Assembly: GCF_029633865.1 (NCBI RefSeq)
Contig: NC_079212.1
Coordinates: 84,798,172-84,862,171 of the forward strand
Direction of reading: 5' to 3'
DNA from: Lampris incognitus
Taxonomy: Eukaryota > Chordata > Actinopteri > Lampriformes > Lampridae
DNA length: 64,000 nucleotides
Positions 34,960 to 45,628 of the stretch are shown here, piece by piece. The notes below the pieces were generated by a model. It saw only the letters and a list, made by a program, of their open reading frames with translations. It searched no databases and was not told where the DNA came from. Within the stretch, counting starts at the first letter, position 1. Every line of letters begins with the position of its first letter. The position numbers and the translations under genes were made by a program.

Positions 34960-35425
34960 ACGCCTCAGAGAGCGAAGGGAGTTACTAGCCAGTCTGACCA
35001 CGTGCTGTCCAGTCAGTTCACTGTGATTCCCTCAGGCTGGCGCTATACAGCGCCCCCTAGGAAAACAAGTCGCTACTCAGGGTCCTTCGTTCCTTCTGCT
35101 ATCAGGCTGTTAAATGCCGAGAGTGCTCATTTTAAACGAACGCTTTGGTCAGTTTTAAACCGCACTAGCTGGTTGGTTGATACCTCACGTGACTTGTGGG
35201 TCTGGACGTTCACTGGCTGGTTTGTTGGAACGGTCCCTGCACTGCATCTTAGGATGCTTCATTTATTCATTCTAGTCTTTTATATGACTTGTTATCCTTC
35301 GCCTGGTCCTCGTGTGAGTCTGCATGCATGGCCACACGAGGGTGACCCTGGTGACTGCGGCTTGTGTGTGCGTTTGTGTGTGCTCTGGGTAGGTTGTGGA
35401 GCTGAATCGCCCTTCCGGGATAAAT
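34960..35425 (+). pseudogene. LINE reverse-transcriptase C-terminal tail and 3' end
   Basis: A frame reads IPSGWRYTAPPRKTSRYSGS, then FVPSAIRLLNAE, as at the C terminus of fish Rex/CR1/L2-like LINEs. It ends at 35420 with cttccgggataaataaagg, the usual 3' end of that group. Confidence 0.65.
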
Positions 35426-35769
35426 AAAGGTGCGTGAGTGTGAATCTGAAAACAGACAAATTAAAAAGGCGCAAGAGTAAACAGCTTAACATTGTTGACA
35501 ATGGAGAAAAGTTAGTAGATTGGTTAAGAAGACATTGTAGATCTGCACCATGTGGACCAGAGACGGCCCCTTTAGGACAGTGGGTTCAGGGGCTAGCAGG
35601 GGGGATTGTGGGTAGACACGAGGCTCAGGTTTTGATTGGAAACCGTTCACTGGAAGTTTGTTGGAGCAAATAAACGACCCCACAGCTGTGTGGTCAAAAG
35701 GAGAAGTGGTCTCGTCTCCTTTTTGCCATCGCCCACAACAGGTTATGCAGTGCCTTGTGGAATGGATAA

Positions 35770-36770
35770 AGTTCTTATTTTAATTTATTTAGGGTGCTTA
35801 TGCCTGAGGGAATGAAGGACCTTCAGTGGGTGTTGCTGGCCAGGGGGCTTTGTGACAGCCTGATGGAGGGAGTGGAAGAAAGAGAGGGGTCCTGGGTAGC
35901 GAGGGGGGTTCTCAGTGCACAACTCAGATAGCGGAAGTTGGCTTGAGCCTGTTGTCTTCCTGGCCTGCTTGGTGATGTGGAGAGTTTGTTTGGTTTCCTG
36001 GTGAGAACACTGTACCATGCTGGATGAGACGTTGAAGGGGAATGCAGATTCCGTGAGTGACTTGTAGACTCTGCTGACATTAAAACTCCTGAACTTCCTC
36101 AGCAGGTACAGGCACTGCTGGCTTTCTTGTACGCCAATCAGTGTGTTGGGAGGACAGGGAGGAATTCAAAAGACTCCACCTGCTCTACTGACTGCCCTGC
36201 CAGGCTGAGGGGTTCAGAGACGGTGGGGCGAGTCAGGTGTCCACCCGCACAACAACACAACTCGTTGGTCTCAGACATGCTGAGCTCCGGGGAGTTTTCC
36301 TGAAAGGTTCTAGCCAGGTCACTCACCTACCAGTCGTATTCCACCAGTAAGTTTGTGTCAGCCAGGGCCAGGGCCATGTCATCTGCATATTTTAGGAGAG
36401 TCATCCTTCACTCTTGCGGCAGGTGATGTTGATGTAGACAGAGAAGAGAATGGGAGATTTAAAAAAAAGCAACAACTCTGGCAGCTCCTGTGTTTAAAAT
36501 CAAATTATTGAATTTAAAGCCATTGACGACTACATGCTGTGGCCTGAATCCATAAAACCAGTGTTGGGTTGACCTGTAGTTCCAGAAGGCACTTGAGCGA
36601 CACGGGAGTGTGCATGTTAACGGCGTTAAAAGCGGGGGGAAGTCCACGAGTAACGTCCTTGTGTGGTGGTGTGCTGAGTCCAGGTGTCTGGCCACAGTAC
36701 CCAGGAGGGTCAGACTGGTGCCTTGTAGACCAACTGGAGTGGTTGTAGTCTGTCAGCAGCCATGGTGGCG
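35770..36770 (-). pseudogene. LINE reverse-transcriptase fragments (reverse)
   Basis: On the minus strand, frames read NMHTPVSLKCLLELQVNPTL, then MALALADTNLLVEYDW (downstream of where the catalytic box would be), VESFEFLPVLPTH and HSPSTSHPAWYSVLTRKPNK. These are successive blocks of a fish non-LTR reverse transcriptase, with many frameshifts. Class within CR1/L2/Rex uncertain. Confidence 0.6.
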
Positions 36771-37693
36771 AGAAGGCATGCCCCAACTCTTCTTGCTTTG
36801 TTCCTTCAGGAACGTTAACATGAATGAAGCTCTGTGTCCCACCGTGTTCATGGTTGTAATTAATTTCAAAGAAAGCAGCCAATTAATCACGCTGCACGCT
36901 GATATTACTTGCCTGTCAAAGCAGAAAGCAGGAAGTGACAACCTGTAAATCACTGCCGCCTGCATGGAAACCCAAGCCATGGGGTTGGCACTTAAACCAT
37001 CAGGGGACTGGAGGAGGAGCTCTTGCGTTCCTCCTGAGTGGCTCAGGGGTGCATGAGGGATGGCAGCAAAGGAAGAAAAATGTGTACATGATTATGGAAG
37101 GTACATTTTCTTATGCATTGGGCTGTTTATCTATAGCCATTTTAACGTTTGCGTTAACTTTGGCAGAAGTTAGATGGTTTGCGTTTGGGGGTACTTTGAT
37201 AGACTGTTTCTGCCTGTGTTTGCCCAGTAGCCTCAAGTCCAGTTTGAAATATCCAGATTTGTGGGTTAGATATGAAAGTAGGAGAAGAGGTTATGTCTGT
37301 ACAACCTGGGTACTGGAGATGTACATCTGTCTGTTTTTGTAATGTAAAATATCTGAGTTAAAGTACCTTGAAATCGCCACCTTATTGCGTCACCAAACGA
37401 GGTGGGGCTGGCGGTGCAACAAGGATATAGCGAGCCCTTAATCGCAGTAAACATTTTCAACCGAAAGAGGGCAGCGTAGATACACTTTAATTGACGTTTT
37501 GAAGCTGGCCTGGCCACCTCCTGGCAGAGGACATGGAGGGAGACAAGTTTGTAGCTCGACAAAAGAGGTACAAGGTTTACGATTAAACAGTGTATTGAGC
37601 TGAAAGAGTAAGTAGAGTCGTGTGTGTGTGTGTGTGTCGGGGGGGGGGCTACATAGCTTTTCTCCCTCAAACAGAGAAGGAAGGACCCACCTG

Positions 37694-37915
37694 CAGCCTG
37701 CAGAACGAGGCGGGGCTACACGTACGAGGCGGGGCGACAGCCCTAACCCTAGCCTCGCCCTACGACTGTAGCCCCGCCTCCTCGCCCTACGACTGTTTAG
37801 CCCCGCCTCCTTGCCCTACGACTGTGTAGCCCCGCCTCCTCGCCCTACGACTGTGTAGCCCCGCCTCCTCGCCCTACGACTGTGTAGCCCCGCCTCGTTC
37901 TGCGGGCTGTAGCTG
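37694..37915. repeat. 30-bp GC-rich minisatellite inside an inverted repeat
   Basis: About five units of ccctacgactgtgtagcccc + gcctcctcg between 37758 and 37890. They are bounded by a 27-base inverted repeat: left arm 37694-37720, right arm 37886-37912, complementary at 26 of 27 positions. Confidence 0.85.
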
Positions 37916-38115
37916 GGTATACTTGCTTAATAAACTTTATTTACACAATTGAGCTTACAAAATGTTCACAATTTTAACAAGGCAATGCTCGAGGTGTTGA
38001 TAAATCATAATATATAAGAAATATGGCAATAAATTATTGAGTTGTGAAATGAATCTTGAATCTTAAGGTTGAACGGATGCCTAAACATGCTAATGCCTGC
38101 CACACTGTATTGTTA

Positions 38116-38150
38116 GATAGACAGACAGGCAGGCAGGCAGGCAGACAGAC

Positions 38151-38239
<89 letters not shown>
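38116..38239. repeat. compound (GACA)(GGCA)(GATA)n microsatellite
   Basis: Begins tagacagacaggcaggcagg and runs into about 22 GATA units. Followed directly by tactttgatcctgagggg, a reversed LINE/SINE 3' end. Confidence 0.95.
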
Positions 38240-38639
38240 CTTTGATCCTGAGGGGAATTAAAGCATCATTACAGCTTGCATAATCCAGGAGTACACAATA
38301 TCAAAAATATACACAATAGCAACAATATGAAGCAAATATATAAAATATACAAAAGACATAAAAATACTAAACAAAACTGAAGTACTTGGTGCCTATAAAA
38401 TAAAATAGACATGTATATAAAAGCAGGGTGGACAAGAACATTGGTAGAAAAGTATCTCAAAATAAAAAATAAAAAAAATAAATAAATAAAATTATAGCAG
38501 ATGTAAAACATAGAGAAAAAGATGCAGCAGCATGTTATCATGTTCAGTCATTGCACAGGGTACACTTACTCACACTTACTCACACTCACACTTACTCACA
38601 CTTACTCACACTTATTCACACTTATTCACAGTTATCAGA

Positions 38640-40135
38640 ATCAGAATACTTTATTCATCCCCGAGGGGAAATTGGGTTCTATTACAGACACTTGTGCTCC
38701 AATAACTAAAAACTAACAAGTTACAAGATAAGAAAATAGAAACAGAAACAATGAGAAATAAAAGATAAATAAGAAATAGAAATAAGAAGAAAATATATCA
38801 ACAAGCATGGTGCACATAACACCCTATCTATACTGCACTACTGCAGCACACAACAAGCAGCACAAACAAAACTCGACAGGGCCGGTCCAGTGACCATTAA
38901 CTCAAGAGTGTCTGACAGTCTGAGTCTGAGGGAGGAGTTGTGAAGTTTGGTGGCCGCAGGCAGGAATGACCTCCTGTGGCGCTCTGTGGTGCTTTTCAGC
39001 AGAATGAGTCTTTTACTAAAAGTACTCCTGTTTTTACTCACACTTATTCACAGTTCTTCACAGTTCTTGTATGTTGCATGTAACAGCCCTTCTTGGACTG
39101 TGACATCCACATTGAGGAAGACAGGAGCCTCCACATTGGGGTTTACAGGAAACCTACACACACAGACCAATATCTACTTTTCGACTCACACCACCCTCTG
39201 GAACACAAACTGAGCATCATCAGAACTTTGCAACACAGCTGACAATGTGCCCAGCAGCACTCAGGCCCAACGAGAAGAACACAAACACCTGAGGGGAGCC
39301 TTAAAAACGTCTTCGGAAGTCCACCACCATCTGCTTTGTCTTGCTGGTGTTCAGCTGCAGGTGGTTCAGCTTGCACCAGTCCACTAAGTTTTCCACCGTC
39401 TCCCACCCCATATATATAGATCCCACAATAGCAAAATCATCTCAGAACTTCTGCAGGTGGCATGAGTCAGAGTTGTGCCTGAAGTCTGAGGTGTGCAGGG
39501 TGAACAGGAATTGGGACATCATCACCAGTGGTGATCCTGTGTTGCTCACTACCATCTCCAACACGCAGTTCCTCAGTCTCACAAACTGCAGTCTGCCAGT
39601 GAGATAGTAAGTAATCCAGGTCACCAGGGGCTTATCTACCTGCATCGCCCTGAGCTTTTCCCCCCAGCAGCAATGGCTGGAAGGTGTCAAAGGCATGGGA
39701 GAAATCAAAGAACATGACCCTCCAGCCTTGTTCAACTGGGGATAAGCTCATTATAGCAGGTAGATGATGGCGTCATCCACTCCGATTTGCTGCTGATAGG
39801 CAAACTGCAGGGGGTCCATTGCGGGGCTGACTAGGAGTCTGAGGTGGGAGAGAACCGGCCTCTCCAGGGTCTTCATCATGTGGGATGTCAGTGCCACCAG
39901 CCTGTAGTCAGCCTGTAGTCATTTAGTACATGGGGGATGGCCTTCTTGAGCACCGGGACCAGGCAGGACGTCTTCCATAGGAGAGAGACCATTTCCAGAC
40001 TAAGGCTCAGGTTGAAGATGTGTTGGAAGACTCCACACAGCTTTTCAGTACACGCTTTGAGCACCCACAGGCTCACACTGTTGGGACCCACAGCCTTGCC
40101 GGGGTGCAGTCTTACAAGGTCTCTCTTTGTGTGGT
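38640..40135 (-). pseudogene. LINE reverse-transcriptase remnant (reverse), interrupted
   Basis: On the minus strand the blocks run GPNSVSLWVLKACTEKLCGV, SCLVPVLKKAIPHVLNDYR, VTWITYYLTGRLQFVRLRNC, FLFTLHTSDFRHNSDSCHLQ, then a C-terminal piece TERHRRSFLPAATKLHNSS and a 3' end at about 38640-38680 (complement of actttattcatccccgagg). Frameshifts and stops throughout. A foreign plus-strand fragment interrupts it at about 39085-39300. Rex/CR1/L2-like; exact clade not assigned. Confidence 0.75.
39085..39300 (+). pseudogene. Penelope-like element fragment nested in the LINE
   Basis: A plus-strand frame reads FLDCDIHIEEDRSLHIGVYR, then KPTHTDQYLLFDSHHPLEHK and LSIIRTLQH before a stop. The V-Y-R-K-P-T-x-T-D block followed by H-H-P is characteristic of the reverse transcriptase of Penelope-like (Poseidon/Neptune) elements. 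LINE sequence resumes on the other strand on both sides. Confidence 0.7.
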
Positions 40136-41029
40136 GGTCCGCTGTGATGAGAGGGGGTTGTGGGGAAGGGGGAAGGGGCAGTAGCAGTTCCAGTGGTGAG
40201 CGCCTTGGGGAAGGATAGTAGTTGGGCTGGGGTTATTGTGCATTTGACAAATAAATAGAACTTGAACTTGTTTTACCAGATGAGATTTATTTAGAACACT
40301 TTATAATGTTCGGCCAAACTCTTTCTACAGCTGTCAGGTACAGTATCTATCAGGTAGATGCACTGAGAAGAAAATCTGGTCTTTGTAGCCACCCTAGGCA
40401 CTGTAAACAGAGACAGAACATTTTCTCTGTACTTGCTCCTCATCAGCCAATCAGGAGAATTCTTTACAAGCCGGCGTCTCTATCGCTCCATATTTGCTGT
40501 TAGTGCTCATGAGGTTCTTGGGCAGGAGTGAGGGGTGGATTCCCAGCAGAATGTTTTAAAAATATTGCTTGCTCTTGCTACCTTCCACCTAGCATCACTT
40601 ATCCACACTATAAAGTGTCGGGAGAAATCAAACAAAGCTATGTTACACAATTTACTTTAGCAGAGCTGCTATATGCCATCGTTTTAACAGTGTGCTAATT
40701 GGCCCATGTATCCTACTGTAATATTGGTGCCACATCGACCATGGGCGGTCAAAATGACCGCCGGTTTTTAAACTCTATATTCTGTCAAGATAAATACCCA
40801 GTTGAGATATTAATGCATTACATATGTTAGTATGTCTGTTATGAAACTAAGTGACACCAAAGTTAACATTTTAACAACTATAATACTATTTTTAAACAAG
40901 TTAAACTTCAGAGAGACATGGTCGAACTTGAATAGCAAAATTGGAAAAGGGAAGATATGACCTGGAAAACAAGACGGAAAACACATATGTGTGTAAACTA
41001 CTAAGACACGTTAGCCCCTAGTTAACGAG

Positions 41030-41105
41030 TCTGACCCTTTAGCCGAGCGGTTAGTGACGTCGCCTTGTGGTGCAGTACACCCCGTATCGAATCCCGCACC
41101 GGGCA
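41030..41105 (+). repeat. tRNA-like sequence (SINE head), plus orientation
   Basis: TCTGACCCTTTAGCCGAGCG gives an A-box-like segment and GTATCGAATCCC a B-box-like one. It is related to the tRNA-like core of the 41638-41794 insertion in the opposite orientation. Not convincing as a functional tRNA: no clean acceptor stem. Confidence 0.55.
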
Positions 41106-41637
41106 AGATAATAACCGCTTACACTAATCTAACAAACGTAACAAGGCCTATAACACGTGACTTGTAAAAAGAACTGAAAATAAATATTGAAACAGGCCCA
41201 AACAACGACCGGGACCGAACACCTGCTAGAAGCACCGTGGGCGCCGTGTTGTGACGTGTCGTAGTTAGTTTACAGTATTAGGGCAGTGACCCTCACAGAG
41301 AGAGTGGGATGGGTTATGTTTTTTCTTCTTCTTATGAGTCCAAAAAGAAAAAGTGAACCTGTTCATTATGTCATCAATGTTTAGATCTGAAAACTGCATG
41401 TTTTGAAGGAAGGGGGATATACTGATGTGTCGTAGGTTAGTTTACATTATTACGACGGGGTCGCCATAAACTGCTTTACGGCAGTGCCAAGCGGAGCGCG
41501 TCAAACGGCTCCTCTGCGCTGACTCGTTCATTAGCCAACCGATACAGGGCGGCCATTTTGACCGCCGCCGCGGCGGCGTTTAAACTCTATATTCTGTCAA
41601 GATAAATACCCAGTTGAGATATTAATGCATTACATAT

Positions 41638-41794
41638 TGTAGCGAATTCGGGGGACAACGCAACCACAGGAACTGCCGCGGCCGGGAAGCGAACCCGTAT
41701 CGCCCGCACCGCGGGAGACATCGCTAACTGCTACACCAAAGGGTCAGACCCGCCAATCAGCGGCCAGCGTGTCTACTTATCCATGCACGTTACA
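41638..41794 (-). mobile_element. 157-bp TG...CA insertion carrying a tRNA-like core
   Basis: Begins TGTAGCG and ends CGTTACA on the plus strand, flanked by ATAT on both sides (41634-41637, 41795-41798). The undisturbed site is visible in the sister MITE copy near 40821-40826. The minus strand holds A-box-like GTGTAGCAGTTAGCG and B-box-like GGGTTCGCTTCCC. It could be a SINE or a very short LTR-type (TRIM-like) unit. Confidence 0.65.
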
Positions 41795-42421
41795 ATATGT
41801 TTGTCTGCATAACAGACACACGTCTGTCTGTTACGTCTGTATGTCTGTTATGAAACTAACTGACACCAAAATTAACATTTTAACAACTTTAATACTATTT
41901 TTAGAACAATTTAAAATGGCGGCTGTCCAACGCCTGTAAATATTGCAGCGCCTCGGTGGTAGTCATGGTGCGTCTGTAACCAGACATGCTGGACATCATC
42001 ACGCATCACGTTTAGACCATTTCTCTCCACTGGAGGGCGCTAGTATGTTTCTGGGACAGAGCAACGAACTTCACGAAGGAAATGACGTCACCAGCACGCG
42101 TCATACATACTGACATGACGCGTACGACACGCGCAAATTACGAGACGGTCATGGTGACCGCTCGTGGTCGTTTCAGGGAGATCTTACAACCTTTTCGTGC
42201 GATTGATCTGCAACTCATTTCAGTGCAAATATCTGCAGTTTGCGGAGCGCGGCGGGAGCAGCGGGGGTGTGTGTGTGTCCCCCCCACACACACACACCCT
42301 CCTAGTAAACGTCTCGGTCGGTCTCGCATGTAAATGTGTTTCGGCTTCATGTAAAGGTTGTTGCATTATTTTGGAATTTACCGAAAATCTGCCATTTTGA
42401 TTTAGGGGGGTGAAAATTATC

Positions 42422-42614
42422 TGTAATGATCTGTGCCCTGTGGCTATGTTAACTTATAACATTAATAAAGCAAGGACGACTTCTCTCGTGCTGGGTGTTT
42501 ATTCACCGACCGGATTCCGACTGACGTTGTTACGTACATCACGTGACTTTGTTGTGGCGCTACGGAAAGCCGTAAGGGACATTAGCAAATCAAATATTAC
42601 TAGCAAATATTACA
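42422..42614 (-). repeat. 3' LTR of Ty3/gypsy element
   Basis: A 193-bp direct repeat of 47030-47222 with one base difference (ccctGtgg here, ccctCtgg there). Ends TG...CA. Preceded by target duplication TTATC (42417-42421). The adjacent 42615-42625, read on the minus strand, is a polypurine tract (AAAAAGGGAGA). Confidence 0.95.
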
Positions 42615-42935
42615 TCTCCCTTTTTCTGAAAAGTGCTGCTTTCTCTGCAGAGATACAGATCACATTGAGCACGTTTATAAGCGAATACAATCTTAATAAG
42701 AAAGAATATGAAAGTGGAACTCATATAACTGGACTGCAACAAAGTAGTGTAAAACATTTCCTTCACTGTCTAAATGTGACACCATAATAACATTTCATCT
42801 TTTTTTTTTCATTTCATTACTGGTAACTGCAAACAGCAGGTAGGTACATAAGGTAAGTGAACGCTGTAAATATTTCTTTTCAAAACATAGCAGGTATAGT
42901 ACAGGTTGGTGTAAAATTCTCTCTTTTTTTAACAT

Positions 42936-45512
42936 TCATAAGTCAAGGATTTGTCTTGGTTTGATCGTGCGACCTGACCTCGTGGTGTAACCAGGCTGTG
43001 TGTCTGGTTGTCGCTGATTGTTCGTGTCTGGAGGTTCAGCATGCTCTTGCTGATGGGCTTGTGTGTTGTTGTTAACGCTGGTAACAGTCTGCTGTGAAGT
43101 GTGTGTGTGTGTAGTGTGAGTGTTCCCTCTGCTTTGTCGCAGGTGTTGACGGTTGCGTTGGTAGATCTGACCTTCTTTGGTTTGGATGTGGTAGCTCCTG
43201 TCTGTGTTCGCTGGTCTTTCCACAGTTGCAGGTCTCCAGGATCCATCCTCCTGCCGGAAGCAGATTGGTGTGCCTGTGGGCAGGTGGGGCAGAGGTTTGG
43301 CTGTTCGGTTGTAGTATGCCTGCTGGCGCTGTTGACATACCTCTCTCCTTTTGTGAACATCCTCCTGACTGGCGATCTGTGGCTGCAGGTGTTTTGCTGT
43401 TGATGGGAGAATGGACCGCAGCCTCTGACTCATCAGTAGCTGTGCCGGTGATTTCAGGTTGTCCACCGGTGTGTTGCGATACTCCAGTAAGCTCATGTAG
43501 GGGTCTTTGTTCTCAGCTTTGGCTTTGTCCAGGATGCGTTTGGCCGTCTGGACAGTCTTCTCGGAGAGGCCGTTGCTCTGTGGGTAGTGGGGGCTTGTGG
43601 TGGTGTGTGAGAAACCCCATATCTGTGAGAAGTTGCGGAACTCACCAGAGCTGTAGCACAGACCGTTGTCGCTGATGATAGTCTCGGGGATTCCGTGTCG
43701 AGCCATTGCTGCTTTCAGCTTCATGATGACGGCAGATGAGGTGCAGCTGTAAAGTCTCTCTAGCTCGAAGAATCTGGAGTAGTAGTCCACAGTGACTATG
43801 AAGTCCTGTGAGTTCCATGTGAATAGGTCTGTGCCTATCACTTGCCACGGCCGCTCGGGTATGGCGTGTGACATCATTGGTTCCTTTGCATTTGCACTGC
43901 GCCGTTCTTGGCATATGCTGCAGTCTGCTACCGCATCCTCGATCTGTTTCCCCATGCCAGGCCAGAACAGTAAGTCTCTTGCTCGGCATTTGCTTTTTTC
44001 CACGCCAAGGTGGCTGGCATGGATGCGCTGTATCATGTCCTTGCGAAGCTTTTGGGGGACAATGATTCTCTCACCTTTGAACAGGATACCGTCCATTTCT
44101 GAGATTTCTGCTCTGTGGTTCCAGTATTCCTGGATGCTGGGCGGGCACTTTTTCTTTGTGTCTGGCCAGCCAGTGAGTGTGGCTCGTCTGAGTGCGGTGA
44201 GCTGTGGATCTTGCGCTGTTTCCTGCTTGATTTCTGTGAGTCTTGTGTCGCTCACAGGGATGTTGCTGAGGACTGTGTGCACTTGGGCCTCCATCCCTTC
44301 CTGTAGGTCACTGTCGTGGTGTTCTATTGACTTGCGTGACAGTGTGTCGGCCACCGGTATGTCCTTACCGGGAAGGTGGATGATTTGGATGTCGTATTTT
44401 TGGAGCGCCAGGATCATCCGTTGCAGCCGGGGTGGTGCTGCTGCCAGTGGCTTTTTTAATATTGCCTCCAGAGGCTTGTGGTCTGACTCCACAATCACTT
44501 TTCGTCCGTACATGTACTCGTGGAACCTCTTGCAGCCGAAGACAACAGCGTAGAGCTCCTTCTCTATCTGTGCGTAGTTTTCTTCAGTGCTGTTGAGTGA
44601 CTTGGACGCATAGGCAATTGGTTTGCCATCTTGGAGCATGACAGCCCCAAGGCCACTTTTGGATGCATCCACTTGGAGTCGCAGCTCTTTCTGCGGGTCG
44701 AAATATGAGAGTACTGGACCTGGGTGCTGTGTAATGAGATTCTTCATCTCTTGGAACGCCTTGTCGTGGACTGCATCCCACACAAACTCACTGTCCTGTT
44801 TCAGAAGCTGTCTGAGGGGTGAGTTTATCTGTGAGAGGTGTGGAGCGAATCTGGCGAGGTAGTTGATCATCCTGAGGACTGTCTCCAGCTCTACTTTGTT
44901 CTGTGGGGGTTGCATGTCCTTGACCGCCTTCACCTTGTGTGGGTCTGGTTTGATGCCTTCGTGTGAGAGCGTGTGGCCGAAGTAGCTTACCTCGGACACG
45001 CATATGTGACACTTGTCGGGGTTGAGCCTCACCCCTCGCTCCCTTGTGCGCTTCAGCATCGCTCTGAGACGCTGGTCATGTTCCTCTTTAGTCTTGCCGA
45101 ACACTAGTATGTCGTCCACTATGGCCGTCACACCGTCCAATCCTTCATATGTTTCATCCACGCGTCTCTGGAACTCGTCTTGAGCGGACACGATTCCGAA
45201 TGGCAGTCTGAGGAAACGATACCTGCCAAACACTGTGTTAAATGTCGTCAACATTGAGGATTCAGTGCTCAGTTTGATGGCCCAATAGCCTGACCGCGCG
45301 TCTAACACGCTAAAGTACTCAGCTCCAGCGAGCTTTGTGGTGGCGTCCTCCAGCGTAGGGAGGGGGTAGTGAGGTCGTTGTATCACTTTGTTAAGAGCTC
45401 TGGGGTCTAAACACACTCTAAGTTTGCCTGTCTTTGGCTTCTCAACAATGACGAGTGCGTTCACCCATTCTGTGGGTTCTGTTACCTTACAGATTATGCC
45501 GCCTTTCTCCAT
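42936..45512 (-). CDS. pol: reverse transcriptase, RNase H, integrase (Ty3/gypsy)
   Basis: 858 codons from the first Met, though the frame is open further upstream to the break at 45639-45678. In order: RT with LDARSGYW, the LPFGI block and catalytic box IVDDILVF (residues about 15-180); RNase H with QVDASKSGLGAV and SDHKPLEAI (about 275-360); integrase HHCC zinc region (HASHLG ... CSICQ, about 490-535); DDE core with GTDLF, ISDNG and the Glu in SNGLSEK (about 550-660); then a Gln/Thr/His-rich tail. All catalytic acids are present. It makes and integrates the element's cDNA; without the upstream gag fusion this copy would need help in trans. Confidence 0.92.
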   Translation of the reverse strand: MEKGGIICKVTEPTEWVNALVIVEKPKTGKLRVCLDPRALNKVIQRPHYPLPTLEDATTKLAGAEYFSVLDARSGYWAIKLSTESSMLTTFNTVFGRYRFLRLPFGIVSAQDEFQRRVDETYEGLDGVTAIVDDILVFGKTKEEHDQRLRAMLKRTRERGVRLNPDKCHICVSEVSYFGHTLSHEGIKPDPHKVKAVKDMQPPQNKVELETVLRMINYLARFAPHLSQINSPLRQLLKQDSEFVWDAVHDKAFQEMKNLITQHPGPVLSYFDPQKELRLQVDASKSGLGAVMLQDGKPIAYASKSLNSTEENYAQIEKELYAVVFGCKRFHEYMYGRKVIVESDHKPLEAILKKPLAAAPPRLQRMILALQKYDIQIIHLPGKDIPVADTLSRKSIEHHDSDLQEGMEAQVHTVLSNIPVSDTRLTEIKQETAQDPQLTALRRATLTGWPDTKKKCPPSIQEYWNHRAEISEMDGILFKGERIIVPQKLRKDMIQRIHASHLGVEKSKCRARDLLFWPGMGKQIEDAVADCSICQERRSANAKEPMMSHAIPERPWQVIGTDLFTWNSQDFIVTVDYYSRFFELERLYSCTSSAVIMKLKAAMARHGIPETIISDNGLCYSSGEFRNFSQIWGFSHTTTSPHYPQSNGLSEKTVQTAKRILDKAKAENKDPYMSLLEYRNTPVDNLKSPAQLLMSQRLRSILPSTAKHLQPQIASQEDVHKRREVCQQRQQAYYNRTAKPLPHLPTGTPICFRQEDGSWRPATVERPANTDRSYHIQTKEGQIYQRNRQHLRQSRGNTHTTHTHTSQQTVTSVNNNTQAHQQEHAEPPDTNNQRQPDTQPGYTTRSGRTIKPRQILDL

Positions 45513-45628
45513 GCTGTCAAGCTCGTCCCTCAGTTTGCTGCGTAGGGCGATGGGGATTCTGCGTGGCGGGCAGACGACCGGCGTTGCATCTGGTGTGACG
45601 CGGAAGGTGCACTCGCCTGGGAACTCTC

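Larger units (their letters stand above)
40735..42190 (-). mobile_element. TTAA-MITE copies 2 and 3 (reverse), with tRNA-like insertions
   Basis: Sequence around 40735-40915 and again 41540-42190 matches the complement of the element at 11191-11805: the shared run ctctatattctgtcaagata, atattaatgcattacata, the ggcggtc/gaccgcc ends, and the cgaacttcacgaaggaaatg segment. The second copy is split by a 157-bp insertion (41638-41794). A tRNA-like stretch lies between the copies at 41030-41105. Confidence 0.6.

Noticed and set aside
43792..44553. 253-codon plus-strand frame
   Set aside because: Shadow of the minus-strand pol gene of the Ty3/gypsy element; no similarity of its own.
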